Shown here piece by piece: positions 44,008 to 52,110 of a stretch of 64,000 nucleotides of DNA. Origin of the DNA: Terriglobales bacterium (GTDB lineage Bacteria > Acidobacteriota > Terriglobia > Terriglobales > Acidobacteriaceae); NCBI GenBank assembly GCA_035764005.1, contig DASTZZ010000019.1, positions 144,915 to 208,914 on the forward strand. The letters are read 5' to 3'. The position numbers and the translations under genes are program-made. A model generated the notes under the pieces. The model did not search any database, had not been told where the DNA came from, and was given only the letters and a program-made list of their open reading frames with translations. Numbering within the stretch: position 1 is the first letter of the stretch; each line of letters begins with the position of its first letter.

Positions 44008-44735
44008 CGCGCACCTCGAACCGACTCTGCATCTGCTGAGGAGGAATAGGGACCGGTGATTTCTCGCTTGACGATGGTGCCGGCGTGCATCGTGATCCAT
44101 TCGTCGGCAACTGGAGCGAGGGCTTCGAGTTGATGCGTGATGACGATCAGGGTCGTTCCACCATCCCGCAGTGAACCAAGCAAGGCGGCCATGGTCGCAA
44201 TCGACCTGGTGTCAACGTTCGAGAACGGTTCATCGAGCAAGAGCAGATCGGGAGAGGAAAGCATTGCGCGCGCGAGCGCCAGGCGCTGCTTCATGCCTTG
44301 CGAGTACTGCCCGACGCGTCGTCTGGGATCGACGTTCGCCAGTCCTACTCGCTCGAGGAGCTCATCCACGGAAACCTTCGAGCGTTCCGGATATAGACCG
44401 CTGAAGTAGGCTAGATTTTCTCGTGCAGTAAGTTCCTCGTACAGGAGCGTTGCATGTGCCATGAAGCCGATGCGGCCGCTGACTTGCCGCAGATCTCGAT
44501 TTCCAAGAACGGTCACGCTGCCGCGAGATGGACGTGCCAATCCGGCAATGATGCGTAGCAATGTCGTCTTGCCGGCTCCGTTCTCGCCCAGCAATCCGTA
44601 GAGACGTCCTGCTGCCAGAGTTGCGTTTACATCATGGAGAGCGGCAAAGCGTCCGAAAAGCTTGCTTACGCTTTCGAGAACGACTGCCGGCTCAGAATGG
44701 GAATGATCTTCGGAATGGACTCCAGAATCACTCAA
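44004..44735 (-). CDS. ccmA: Heme exporter ATP-binding protein CcmA
   Basis: 243 residues. ABC ATPase with Walker A 'LLGENGAGKTTLLRIIAGL', signature 'QYSQGMKQRLALARAML', Walker B 'LLLLDEPFSNVD', and the H-loop His in 'IVITHQLEAL'. The short N-terminal His-rich extension (HSEDHSHSE) is unusual and may or may not be translated if a later start is used. Energises CcmB in the cytochrome c maturation system. Preceded by ccmE (3 nt apart), overlaps ccmB. Confidence 0.92.
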   Translation of the reverse strand: MSDSGVHSEDHSHSEPAVVLESVSKLFGRFAALHDVNATLAAGRLYGLLGENGAGKTTLLRIIAGLARPSRGSVTVLGNRDLRQVSGRIGFMAHATLLYEELTARENLAYFSGLYPERSKVSVDELLERVGLANVDPRRRVGQYSQGMKQRLALARAMLSSPDLLLLDEPFSNVDTRSIATMAALLGSLRDGGTTLIVITHQLEALAPVADEWITMHAGTIVKREITGPYSSSADAESVRGAR

Positions 44736-44738
44736 GCG

Positions 44739-45194
44739 TCAGTTGGAACTCTGCGCGGCGGGCTTTGCCTCGGCCTGGGTCATCGTGCCGGATTGATTCG
44801 CAGCGGGCGCGTACTTCGACGCACACTTTGCTTGAATCTGCTGCGCATGAAATACACTGTCAGTTCCGTAGGAGCCTTCGACCAGCGCCTGGGCGTTGTC
44901 TTTGAAAGTGTCCGGAGGCGGCTCGGTGCCGCGATAGGCTACCTGCAGCTTCAGCCCTTGCTCGTCGATCTGGAAGTCGGCTCCGGCGCCTTTGCGGTGA
45001 ATGCTGCCCGGCACGACTTGTCCGGCGACGCGCAGGCGCTTGCTGTGCGCCTGGTCGCCCATTCCTTGCAGTTCCTTGATGGTGACGTAATAGCTCTTAG
45101 TCTGCTGAATACCGGTAAACGCCAGGTACGAAAGCGCGCCGACAATGATGGCAATCGCGATTCCAAAACGGAGATATCTTCCTGCAGAAGGCAC
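44739..45194 (-). CDS. ccmE: Cytochrome c maturation heme chaperone CcmE, CxxxY-type
   Basis: 151 residues. N-terminal signal anchor (YLRFGIAIAIIVGALSYLAF), then an OB-fold (about 45-120) with 'RLRVAGQVVPGSIHRKG', 'FQIDEQGLKLQVAYRG' and 'ALVEGSY'. At the heme-attachment site the sequence reads 'QAKCASKYAP': Cys124 and Tyr128, the CxxxY variant instead of the usual His (HxxxY). It binds heme covalently in the periplasm and hands it to apocytochromes. The Cys variant is known in some delta-proteobacteria, archaea and Gram-positives. It is the first gene of ccmE-ccmA-ccmB. Confidence 0.88.
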   Translation of the reverse strand: MPSAGRYLRFGIAIAIIVGALSYLAFTGIQQTKSYYVTIKELQGMGDQAHSKRLRVAGQVVPGSIHRKGAGADFQIDEQGLKLQVAYRGTEPPPDTFKDNAQALVEGSYGTDSVFHAQQIQAKCASKYAPAANQSGTMTQAEAKPAAQSSN

Positions 45195-45569
45195 GAATTA
45201 AAGAGTATTCCGGCTGCGTGGACGGGTCAAGAAATTCAGATAAATTGTAGGTTTCGCCAGTTACGGGCCGACGCTGAGAAAATCTTCGCCATGAAGACGC
45301 TTCGAGGATGACAATCCTCGAGAGCATCTGCAAGAACCCGCAGGAAGGATGCTGGCAAGGCAGTGAAACGTGGTTATCTCAAGTAGACGCGGGTCGGATG
45401 CCGCTACTCTGCTGGAACAGCAGCACGCGGCTTCTGCTCTCGCTAACATCTCCGTGATGGCCCTATTGTGATAATAATTTGAGGTAAGTTCAGGAAAGTC
45501 CCGTCGCAGTTCCTCTGGCCGAGGTTCCCCGGTTTGTGCGCGGTATCAATTTGATGACATCGAGGTCCT
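45195..45569. other. 375-nt divergent gap between ccmE and the PilZ gene
   Basis: Divergent promoters are expected here, but I cannot name a convincing -35/-10 pair. No ORF or RNA is recognised. Confidence 0.4.
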
Positions 45570-46151
45570 GTGACCAACGGGGATCCCCAAAGTGTAGTGT
45601 GCCAACCCGGACAGCTTGCTCCTGCGAGCGGCGTTTATCTGGTCAAACATTTGAATCAGCATCGTGCGATGCATGAGGTGCTGGTGATTCGCGGCGAGGA
45701 GTTTCCGCTTTGTCGAACGTGCCGAGGCTCGGTCCGATTCCGGCTCGATCGCGAGATCGATCATGTGCACCACGATTGGGACCTTGCTGGACCTATGGAG
45801 AGTTCGCTTTCGGAACCGCTTCCAGAATTCGATAGTGTGCGCGCCTATCGGCGCTTTGAAGTTGATCTGCCGATCACGCTGGAATCGCGGCATTTGAAAA
45901 AGCCGTTGATTGTGCAAGGCCATACGACCAATCTCAGCGAAGGCGGTCTTGGTGCTGTGATTGGCGAACGATTTGCCGACGACACGCGAAACCTCACCAT
46001 CCGCTTGCCCGGCCTACATTCCCGAAAAGACATTCAGGTAAGCGCTCGTCTGCGATACCGAAAGGGGATGCGCCATGGCTTTGAATTCATGCGCGTATCC
46101 GCGGCAGACCGTGACGCCCTTCGTGAACTCTGCTCCCACTCGCTCTCCTAG
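45570..46151 (+). CDS. PilZ-domain protein with N-terminal Cys-pair (YjzC-like) domain
   Basis: 193 residues, GTG start. Residues about 10-60 form a small domain 'QLAPASGVYLVKHLNQHRAM' then 'HEVLVIRGEEFPLCRTC' with a CxxC pair, resembling the short YjzC-like zinc ribbon. Residues 88-185 are a PilZ domain: 'VRAYRRFEVDLPITLES' (RxxxR) and 'TTNLSEGGLGAVI' (NxSxxG), ending 'RHGFEFMRVSAADRDALREL'. A c-di-GMP effector with an added metal/redox module. The gene at 46157-46384 on the other strand encodes the same small domain alone. Confidence 0.8.
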   Translation: MTNGDPQSVVCQPGQLAPASGVYLVKHLNQHRAMHEVLVIRGEEFPLCRTCRGSVRFRLDREIDHVHHDWDLAGPMESSLSEPLPEFDSVRAYRRFEVDLPITLESRHLKKPLIVQGHTTNLSEGGLGAVIGERFADDTRNLTIRLPGLHSRKDIQVSARLRYRKGMRHGFEFMRVSAADRDALRELCSHSLS

Positions 46152-46156
46152 AACTC

Positions 46157-46384
46157 CTAGCGTCGAAAATCGAGATCCTCCGAGATGTGTGGCATCGCCT
46201 GACTTAGTTGAAACTTCACTTTGTGGGCGCAAAACCTGCATTCGGGCAGAACTTCGCCTCGGAGGAACAGGGCTTGTATCACCTGCGACGGGCAGTTGCG
46301 GTGGATCACATCGTAAATTCCTGATTCGGGAACTCTGTCGCCTGCCCTCAAATTTTCCCGAGCGGGTTTTCGCGCAACGTTCAT
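46157..46384 (-). CDS. Small Cys-pair domain protein (YjzC-like), stand-alone
   Basis: 75 residues. 'RAGDRVPESGIYDVIHRN', 'ALFLRGEVLPECRFCAHKVK' and 'FQLSQAMPHI' match the N-terminal domain of the neighbouring PilZ protein in order and spacing (GxxxPxSGxYxVxH...GExxPxCxxC...F). Two Cys in CxxC plus His residues suggest a zinc ribbon. No output domain. It converges with the PilZ gene, the stops being 5 nt apart. Function unknown. Confidence 0.7.
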   Translation of the reverse strand: MNVARKPARENLRAGDRVPESGIYDVIHRNCPSQVIQALFLRGEVLPECRFCAHKVKFQLSQAMPHISEDLDFRR

Positions 46385-46596
46385 CGTGTACTCTCCCTAA
46401 GCGCAGCATTAAGGTTGCAGGTGCATGGCCAAAGTACTGATCAGCAGTTCGGGATAGAGGCACTGGGATCAGTCAGTTGCGAGCAAAGAAGAAGGTTGCC
46501 TTGCCGCTTTGGGAAAGATTTACTCAGGCAAGTGCGAATGCGGAGCAATGCCGGATTTTGTCGCTGGAACGAGGAATTCTGTACATTAGTTCTCTT

Positions 46597-47883
46597 ATGC
46601 TCGATCTCAACTACGTTCGTGAGCACCTGACCGAAGTGGAAGAAAAGCTGCGCCAGCGCGGAATGAATCCGCAGGAGCTGCTGGGCGGCTTTCGCGATCT
46701 CGATGCGCGCCGGAGGCAGGCGATCACCGCTGCTGAGTCTCTCAAAGCTGAGCGCAACAAGAAGTCAGAGGAAGTCGGACGACGCAAGCGGGCCGGCGAA
46801 GATGCCACAGCGTTGATGGAAGAGACCAAATCTCTGCGCGAGGAAGGCGAACGCCAGGAGAAGCTCGCGGGCCAACTGGAAGAGGAGCTGAGAACAGCGA
46901 TGTCGCAGATTCCGAATCTCCCTCACTCCAGCGTGCCAGTGGGAAAGAGCGAGCATGACAATGTTGAGACCCGCCGTTGGGGGCAGCCGCCGAAATTTAG
47001 CTTTCAGCCAAAACCACATTGGGAATTAGGCGAGCAGCTCGGCGTGCTCGACCTTGAGCGCGCCTCCAAGCTCTCCGGCGCGCGCTTTGCCGTTTATTGG
47101 GGTCAGGGCGCGAAACTTGAGCGCGCACTAGCCAATTTCATGCTGGACGTTCACACGCGTGAGCATGGATACACCGAGGTTTTACCTCCGTACATGGTGA
47201 ACTCTGCGTCCATGTACGGCACCGGACAGCTACCCAAGTTCGCCGGCGATTTGTTTCGCATTCAGGATCACGACCTCTGGTTGATTCCCACCGCGGAAGT
47301 CCCGCTCACAAATCTCTACCGTGACGAAACGCTAGATGAAAGCAAGCTTCCCATTTCGGTAACTGGATACACGCCTTGCTTCCGCAGCGAAGCCGGATCT
47401 TACGGCAAAGACGTGCGTGGCATCATCCGCCAGCATCAGTTCCAGAAAGTTGAACTGGTGAAGTTCGCGCATCCGGAACGCTCCTACGAGGATCACGAGC
47501 AGCTGACGCATGATGCGGAAATCATCCTGCAACGGCTCGGACTCCACTATCGCGTCGTCACACTCTGCACCGGAGACATGGGATTCGGTTCCGCCAAAAC
47601 CTATGACATCGAAGTATGGCTGCCCGGACAGAACCTGTTTCGGGAAATTTCGTCTTGCTCAAATTTCGAAAGCTTCCAGGCCCGCCGCGCCAACATTCGC
47701 TTCCGCTCAGCGGCAAAGAAGAAAACAGAATTCGTCCACACGATTAACGGCAGCGGCCTTGCCGTCGGGCGCACCTGGCTGGCGATACTCGAGAATTACC
47801 AGCAGGCAGATGGAAGCGTGGTAATCCCAGACGCTCTGCGTCCGTATATGGGCAGTGAAACAATCGGGTCGCACCGTCACTAA
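46597..47883 (+). CDS. serS: Seryl-tRNA synthetase
   Basis: 428 residues from ATG 46597, where the canonical '[20 protein letters not shown]' begins; an open frame upstream adds 40 non-conserved residues. The N-terminal helical arm (about 1-110) binds the tRNASer long arm. Class II motifs: motif 2 '[20 protein letters not shown]' and motif 3 '[20 protein letters not shown]'. The Ser-binding loop is '[13 protein letters not shown]'. Charges tRNASer in the cytoplasm. Its stop overlaps that of the convergent PHP-gene fragment by 4 nt. Confidence 0.97.
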   Translation: MLDLNYVREHLTEVEEKLRQRGMNPQELLGGFRDLDARRRQAITAAESLKAERNKKSEEVGRRKRAGEDATALMEETKSLREEGERQEKLAGQLEEELRTAMSQIPNLPHSSVPVGKSEHDNVETRRWGQPPKFSFQPKPHWELGEQLGVLDLERASKLSGARFAVYWGQGAKLERALANFMLDVHTREHGYTEVLPPYMVNSASMYGTGQLPKFAGDLFRIQDHDLWLIPTAEVPLTNLYRDETLDESKLPISVTGYTPCFRSEAGSYGKDVRGIIRQHQFQKVELVKFAHPERSYEDHEQLTHDAEIILQRLGLHYRVVTLCTGDMGFGSAKTYDIEVWLPGQNLFREISSCSNFESFQARRANIRFRSAAKKKTEFVHTINGSGLAVGRTWLAILENYQQADGSVVIPDALRPYMGSETIGSHRH

Positions 47884-48299
47884 GAGGCCACGAGTCTGGG
47901 TACTCGCCGTCTCAGTGGGATGCTCGGCTCGCGCAGCGTTCCTACCCAGGTTTTCAGCTCATCGAGGGACATGAAGTTGAGAATTCGATCGCGCTTGATT
48001 CCAGCCTGCAGAGCTGCGGTGACGGAGTATTCCATAAATCCAAGCTGAGTCGGACCATGCGAGTCTGTGCCCAGCGAAATGCGGCACCCTGCTTTTCTTG
48101 CCAGTCGCAGCAGATCAACATTCAAGTCCTGGCGATCGGGATAGCCATCGATCTCCACTGCCTTATCCAGACGGGCTGCTTCGTCGAAAACTTGAGGCCA
48201 TTCGGCCGTCAGGCCCATCCGGTAGTTGTAAACGCGACCACGTGGGTGTCCGAGAATCTGGATCGCCGGATTGCGCAATGCGGCGATGTAGCGTGGCAA
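47880..48299 (-). pseudogene. C-terminal half of the HhH-PHP domain gene (other half at 9700-10386)
   Basis: 139 codons with a TTG-only start. The sequence begins 'PRYIAALRNPAIQILGHPRG', then 'TAEWPQVFDEAARLDKAVEI', 'DRQDLNVDLLRLARKAGCRI', 'SLGTDSHGPTQLGFMEYSV' and 'RILNFMSLDELKTWV'. This is exactly what should follow 'CFHSSLRTKEDQT' in PHP proteins of the PolX-like family, where the gene is broken at about 10383. The two pieces therefore derive from one gene. The half holds the later His/Asp metal ligands but lacks an N-terminus, so it is probably not functional. Confidence 0.78.
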
Positions 48300-48328
48300 C
48301 CATAGCAGTTCGCGGCAAAACAGAGGTT

Positions 48329-48691
48329 ATGGGAATCGCCCCGCAGTTTCTCGTCGACGATCTGCAGCGAGCGATCGCATACTACTGTGAAAAGCTTGGT
48401 TTCGAGCTCGAGTTCGTCTATGACTCTTTCTATGCAGCGGTCAGGCGCGACGGATTCTCGGTCCACCTCGAGAATGCGCCGAGGCTGGCCGGCGAAAGAG
48501 ATCACCGCAGGCAGAATGAGCATCTGGACGCGTACGTTTCGGTATCCGGGATCCGGTCTTTGTTAAGCGAACTGCAAGAGCGTGGCGCGCACGTGATCAG
48601 ACCGGTTGAAGAGCGACCGTGGTCGTGGGTGGATTTTTACGTCGAAGATCCTGACGGCTACATTCTCTGTTTCAGTGAACCGACTGCTTGA
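48329..48691 (+). CDS. VOC-family (glyoxalase/bleomycin-resistance-like) protein
   Basis: 120 residues from ATG 48329. 'PQFLVDDLQRAIAYYCEKLG' is the typical VOC opening and 'WSWVDFYVEDPDGYILCFSE' the closing beta-alpha-beta-beta-beta unit with a Glu metal-ligand position. 'FSVHLENAPR' supplies a His ligand. It may bind a metal and a small molecule; the substrate is unknown. Starts 30 nt beyond the PHP fragment on the opposite strand, at the edge of the presumed rearrangement. Confidence 0.85.
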   Translation: MGIAPQFLVDDLQRAIAYYCEKLGFELEFVYDSFYAAVRRDGFSVHLENAPRLAGERDHRRQNEHLDAYVSVSGIRSLLSELQERGAHVIRPVEERPWSWVDFYVEDPDGYILCFSEPTA

Positions 48692-48712
48692 AGACTTCGA
48701 CTGCTGAGTGCG

Positions 48713-50062
48713 TTAGCTGCAGTACCAGTCTTTGCGCGTGAAGGGCAAGCCGCTCCAGCCGCTGCCGGAGTTGCTGAAAAGTACCTGATACAGATTCAGA
48801 CGACGCGTGCTGAACGCGTGTGCGCATCCTGCTAGATATAACTTCCAGGTCCGGAACGTTGTTTCATCCACAAAATTACGAGCTTTGTCGTGTTGTGACT
48901 CCAGCCGGCTCCGCCATCGATCGAGTGTGAGTGCGTAGTGTTCACGGAGGCTCTCTACATCTCGCACTTCAAAGCCCGCTGATTCAGCGATGCCAAGCGT
49001 TGTGTGAATCGGCACCAGTTCTCCGTCGGGAAATACATAGCGCGCGAGGAATGGATTGCGTCCTTCTGACGTGTTGCTGCCTGCGGCAATCCCATGATTG
49101 AGAAACACTCCTCCACTGCGCAGCAGGCGATAGATCGCCACGAAATATTCCGGCAGATGCTTTTCACCTACGTGCTCAAACATGCCTACACTGGCGATTT
49201 TGTCGTACTTGTCGGAGACCCTGTGCTCGCGGTAATCGCCAAATTCAACCGAACAGCGATGACTGAGACCTGCAGCTTGAATGTGGGCCGCCGCCAGTTT
49301 GGCCTGTTCGCGGCTGAGGGTGATTCCAGTCGCGGTTACGCCGTAATTGGCGGCAGCGTGGATGATCAGACCTCCCCAGCCACAACCGACGTCCAACAGC
49401 CGTTCGCCAGGCTTCAACCGGAGCTTGCGGCAGATGTGATCAAGCTTCTGCTCTTGCGCTTTGTCGAGATCGTCTCGCTTGTCCTCGAAATAGGCACAGG
49501 AATACACCATGCGCTTGTCGAGCCAGGTCGCGTAAAAATCGTTCGATAGGTCATAGTGGAAGTGGATGGCCGCACTATCCCGTTGCTCGGAATGAATCCG
49601 ACCCGGCAAATGAACCGGCTCTGCCGGGCGTCCATCGTGTCCCGCTTTGGGAAGACTCAGCAGAAGAGGCAGTGCGAGACGAATCTGCTCAAGACCATTG
49701 TGATGATGAGTGAGAATCCGCTCAACGACCGAGATCGCTGCGGCGAAATCGCCTTTGATTTCGATGTCGCCAAAGATGTAAGCCTCGGCGAGACGCAGTT
49801 CGCTCAGGTGAGTGAGAACCGCGCGCAGTGCCTGTGGACTGTGAATAACAATCGTGAACCGGGAGTTCGGTCCCGAGCTCCATCGCGAGCCGTCCCACAA
49901 TACGACTGAGAAATTGCATCCGCCCGATTCGGTCGCGAGCTGCTCGAATATCCGGGTGAGGCGCTCAGCGATATTCGCTTGATTGGACTCACGGGGTGGG
50001 CGATCACGGAGCCAACGCGAGTCTTTGCCGCTGTGGTGCACGCGATGTTTGGTCGCCAACAT
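48713..50062 (-). CDS. cfa: Cyclopropane-fatty-acyl-phospholipid synthase family methyltransferase
   Basis: 449 residues from ATG 50062; longer upstream frames overlap the divergent promoter region. N-terminal lipid-binding region (about 40-140), then a methyltransferase with SAM motif 'LLDVGCGWGGLIIHAAANYG'. 'YDLSNDFYATWLDKRMVYSC' is the CFAS active-site strand with the conserved Tyr/Cys, and 'VGMFEHVGEKHLPEYFVAIY' supplies the catalytic Glu/His bicarbonate site. It uses SAM to add a methylene group to unsaturated phospholipid acyl chains at the membrane. Alternatives in the family are mycolic-acid-type methyltransferases. Confidence 0.9.
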   Translation of the reverse strand: MLATKHRVHHSGKDSRWLRDRPPRESNQANIAERLTRIFEQLATESGGCNFSVVLWDGSRWSSGPNSRFTIVIHSPQALRAVLTHLSELRLAEAYIFGDIEIKGDFAAAISVVERILTHHHNGLEQIRLALPLLLSLPKAGHDGRPAEPVHLPGRIHSEQRDSAAIHFHYDLSNDFYATWLDKRMVYSCAYFEDKRDDLDKAQEQKLDHICRKLRLKPGERLLDVGCGWGGLIIHAAANYGVTATGITLSREQAKLAAAHIQAAGLSHRCSVEFGDYREHRVSDKYDKIASVGMFEHVGEKHLPEYFVAIYRLLRSGGVFLNHGIAAGSNTSEGRNPFLARYVFPDGELVPIHTTLGIAESAGFEVRDVESLREHYALTLDRWRSRLESQHDKARNFVDETTFRTWKLYLAGCAHAFSTRRLNLYQVLFSNSGSGWSGLPFTRKDWYCS

Positions 50063-50299
50063 CGTAACTACTCCTACATAGTAGGACGCAGCCCACATTC
50101 CACTGGTTCCCCAGAACCAGGAGTTTCGGAGCTGTCCAACGGCTGTATCTGCAGCAAACCAGAGAATCAAGCCGAGTCTTCGAATGGCGCCCCTGCAGAT
50201 ACCGGGAAACTCCAAAGGCAATCAACCAACGCTCTAGCCGACAAGTCCGCCTTCGGCTTCGCGGTGCGAGAACCTGTTGCCTTAGCCTGATAATATATC

Positions 50300-50329
50300 T
50301 TGACAGGCATATTCCTATTGGAGTATATA
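50300..50329 (+). promoter_or_regulatory. Probable sigma70-type promoter for the ArsR-VOC-SRPBCC cluster
   Basis: A perfect TTGACA (50300-50305) is followed after 18 nt by TATATA (50324-50329). Transcription would start about 7 nt on, at the GTG start of the ArsR gene (50336), implying a leaderless message. Confidence 0.5.
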
Positions 50330-50335
50330 CCTGTT

Positions 50336-50710
50336 GTGGAATCTGCATTCGGAATCATAGCGGAGCCGAACCGGCGCGCGATTTTGAGCCTGCTGGCCTC
50401 GTCAGAGCAGTCGGTAGGAGAGATTGAGCGTCGACTTCGTATGCCGCAGCCTACGGTGTCAAAGCATCTGCGCGTCCTGCGTGAGGCCGGGTTCGTGGAA
50501 TCCACGGTAGATGCACAACGTCGTCTCTACCGGCTGAAGCCTGGACCATTTCAGGAGCTTGACGAGTGGCTGGCACAGTTTCGCCGCTTCTGGTCCGCTC
50601 ATGTCGATGCCCTTGAACGCCACCTCGATCGCATGGATGAAGATCAACCAACAACGCCGAAAAAAAAGACGAGAACAAGGCGGCGCAGCCCAAAACGGGA
50701 ATCGGATTAA
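50336..50710 (+). CDS. ArsR-family transcriptional regulator
   Basis: 124 residues from GTG 50336. Winged helix-turn-helix: 'IIAEPNRRAILSLLASSEQS', 'EIERRLRMPQPTVSKHLRVL' (recognition helix) and 'GFVESTVDAQRRLYRLKPGP' (wing). There is no ELCVCDL Cys box, so it is not a classical metal sensor. This branch usually pairs with SRPBCC/AHSA1 genes, as found downstream. The C-terminal 'QFRRFWSAHVDALERHLDRM' plus a Lys/Arg-rich tail is echoed in a small ORF at 51131-51298. Probably autoregulates the cluster. Confidence 0.9.
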   Translation: MESAFGIIAEPNRRAILSLLASSEQSVGEIERRLRMPQPTVSKHLRVLREAGFVESTVDAQRRLYRLKPGPFQELDEWLAQFRRFWSAHVDALERHLDRMDEDQPTTPKKKTRTRRRSPKRESD

Positions 50711-50721
50711 GGAGCTACGAA

Positions 50722-51120
50722 ATGAAAATCAAATTGACCAGCGTATATGTGGACGATCAGGACAAAGCTCTGCGGTTCTATACAGAGGTACTGGGTTTTG
50801 CCAAGAAGACGGATTTCAGCCAGGGTCCCTATCGCTGGCTCACGGTGGCCTCGCCCGATGAGCCGGACGGCACTGAGCTGCAGCTGGCATTGAACAACAA
50901 TCCTGCGGCGAAGGCGTATCAGCAGGCGATCTTTCAACAAAACCAGCCCGCGACCATGTTTTTCACCGCCGACATCCAAGGCGACTACGAGCGCATCAAG
51001 GCGCGCGGCGCCGAGTTCACGATGCCGCCAACCAACGTCACCGGCTCGACCATCGCGATGGTGAAAGACACCTGCGGCAACCTCATTCAGATCACCCAGT
51101 TGACACGCTATTCGGGTTGA
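50722..51120 (+). CDS. VOC-family protein
   Basis: 132 residues. 'KLTSVYVDDQDKALRFYTEV' opens and 'VTGSTIAMVKDTCGNLIQIT' closes the two beta-alpha-beta-beta-beta modules typical of VOC proteins. Probable metal ligands are in the usual strand positions, but the first is not an obvious His. Encoded 11 nt after the ArsR gene and ahead of the SRPBCC gene, so co-transcribed. The substrate is unknown; such proteins are often glyoxalase-like or antibiotic-binding. Confidence 0.87.
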   Translation: MKIKLTSVYVDDQDKALRFYTEVLGFAKKTDFSQGPYRWLTVASPDEPDGTELQLALNNNPAAKAYQQAIFQQNQPATMFFTADIQGDYERIKARGAEFTMPPTNVTGSTIAMVKDTCGNLIQITQLTRYSG

Positions 51121-51130
51121 GGAAAACCAC

Positions 51131-51298
51131 GTGAGCGATCGCGAGCGGCAAGCTGAACGATTTCGGGAAGCGGATAAGTTGCTGCCTCAGTTGCGTCGAT
51201 TCTGGTCCGCTTTTCTCGACGCTCTCGAACGCCACCTCGATCACATGGGAGAAGATTCCTCAACACGAATAAAAGATAAGACCAGGAGAACGAAATGA
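51131..51298 (+). CDS. Short ORF resembling the ArsR C-terminal tail
   Basis: 55 residues from GTG 51131 to TGA 51296-51298, overlapping the SRPBCC start (ATGA). 'PQLRRFWSAFLDALERHLDH' followed by a Lys/Arg-rich end matches the last 50 residues of the ArsR protein in this cluster (QFRRFWSAHVDALERHLDRM), including the basic tail. It lacks the DNA-binding domain. It is either a remnant of a duplicated ArsR gene or a small coupled protein that could interfere with ArsR dimers. Confidence 0.55.
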   Translation: MSDRERQAERFREADKLLPQLRRFWSAFLDALERHLDHMGEDSSTRIKDKTRRTK

Positions 51299-51867
51299 CC
51301 GATCGCGAGCAGTACACACCGGGTCCGGCCAGCGGCGCGCAGGTAAAGAAAGACGGAGAAATGTGGACGCTCATTCTCACGAGAGAGCTGCGCCACAAGC
51401 CGGAAAAAGTGTGGCGAGCCCTCACCGAGCCGGCGCATCTGCGCGAGTGGGCTCCCTTTGAGGTTGATCGGAGCCTGGGTGCGGTGGGAAGCACGGTGAA
51501 GTTCGGCTGGGTGGGATCTCTCACGTCACAGGTTTCCGAAATAAAAGTGACGCGAGCCGACGCTCCGAAAGTGCTTGAGTACAGCTGGGGCGACGCGAAT
51601 ACTAGGTGGGAACTCGAACCTTTTGCCGGCGGTACGCGCCTCACGATGTGGCACAGCCTCAATCGCAGGTTTGTCGCAATGGGCGCTGCCGGATGGCACA
51701 TCTGCTTCGACGTTCTGGATCGCCTTCTCAGCGGAAATCCGATCGGCCGTATCGCTGGAGCCGAAGTAATGAAGTTCGATGGCTGGCAGCGGCTGCACAA
51801 AGAGTACGCCAAACAATTCGGGATTGAACCACCGAAGTGGCCGCCTCAAGCGGCTCAAAACTCCTAA
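51295..51867 (+). CDS. SRPBCC-family (AHSA1-like) protein
   Basis: 190 residues. The START/Bet v1-like AHSA1 fold is seen in 'LTRELRHKPEKVWRALTEPA', 'LREWAPFEVDRSLGAVGSTV' and 'VLEYSWGDANTRWELEPFAG'. AHSA1-type proteins bind hydrophobic ligands or Hsp90-like partners, and many occur next to an ArsR regulator, as here. The start overlaps the preceding short ORF's stop. The C-terminal 50 residues include 'WHICFDVLDRLLSGNPIGRI', the long helix of the fold. The ligand is unknown. Confidence 0.88.
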   Translation: MTDREQYTPGPASGAQVKKDGEMWTLILTRELRHKPEKVWRALTEPAHLREWAPFEVDRSLGAVGSTVKFGWVGSLTSQVSEIKVTRADAPKVLEYSWGDANTRWELEPFAGGTRLTMWHSLNRRFVAMGAAGWHICFDVLDRLLSGNPIGRIAGAEVMKFDGWQRLHKEYAKQFGIEPPKWPPQAAQNS

Positions 51868-51878
51868 ATCGAGGAACT

Positions 51879-52079
51879 ATGAACCAACGGACGATATTTC
51901 GCTGGATTCACATCATCCTGGCCATTCCCATCATCGGCTATATCTATAGTCCGTTTGACAAAATTCCACAGTACGCTCACCCAACTCGGTATGTGTTCGT
52001 TCCTATAATGGTCCTTTCTGGACTCTGGATGTGGAAGGGCCATGTCGTTCGACGGCTGTTCTGGAAAAGACCGGCGTAA
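51879..52079 (+). CDS. Small hypothetical membrane protein
   Basis: 66 residues from ATG 51879. Two hydrophobic segments (IFRWIHIILAIPIIGYIYSP and YVFVPIMVLSGLWMWKGHVV) flank a Pro-rich turn with 'FDKIPQYAHP'. A basic C-terminus (RRLFWKRPA) suggests an N-in/C-in orientation. Similar short proteins accompany ArsR-SRPBCC clusters in other soil bacteria (recollection). Twelve nt after the SRPBCC stop, so co-transcribed. Function unknown. Confidence 0.7.
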   Translation: MNQRTIFRWIHIILAIPIIGYIYSPFDKIPQYAHPTRYVFVPIMVLSGLWMWKGHVVRRLFWKRPA

Positions 52080-52110
52080 GAAAGTGCCCCAGTGAGGATT
52101 GGAGGTGTAC

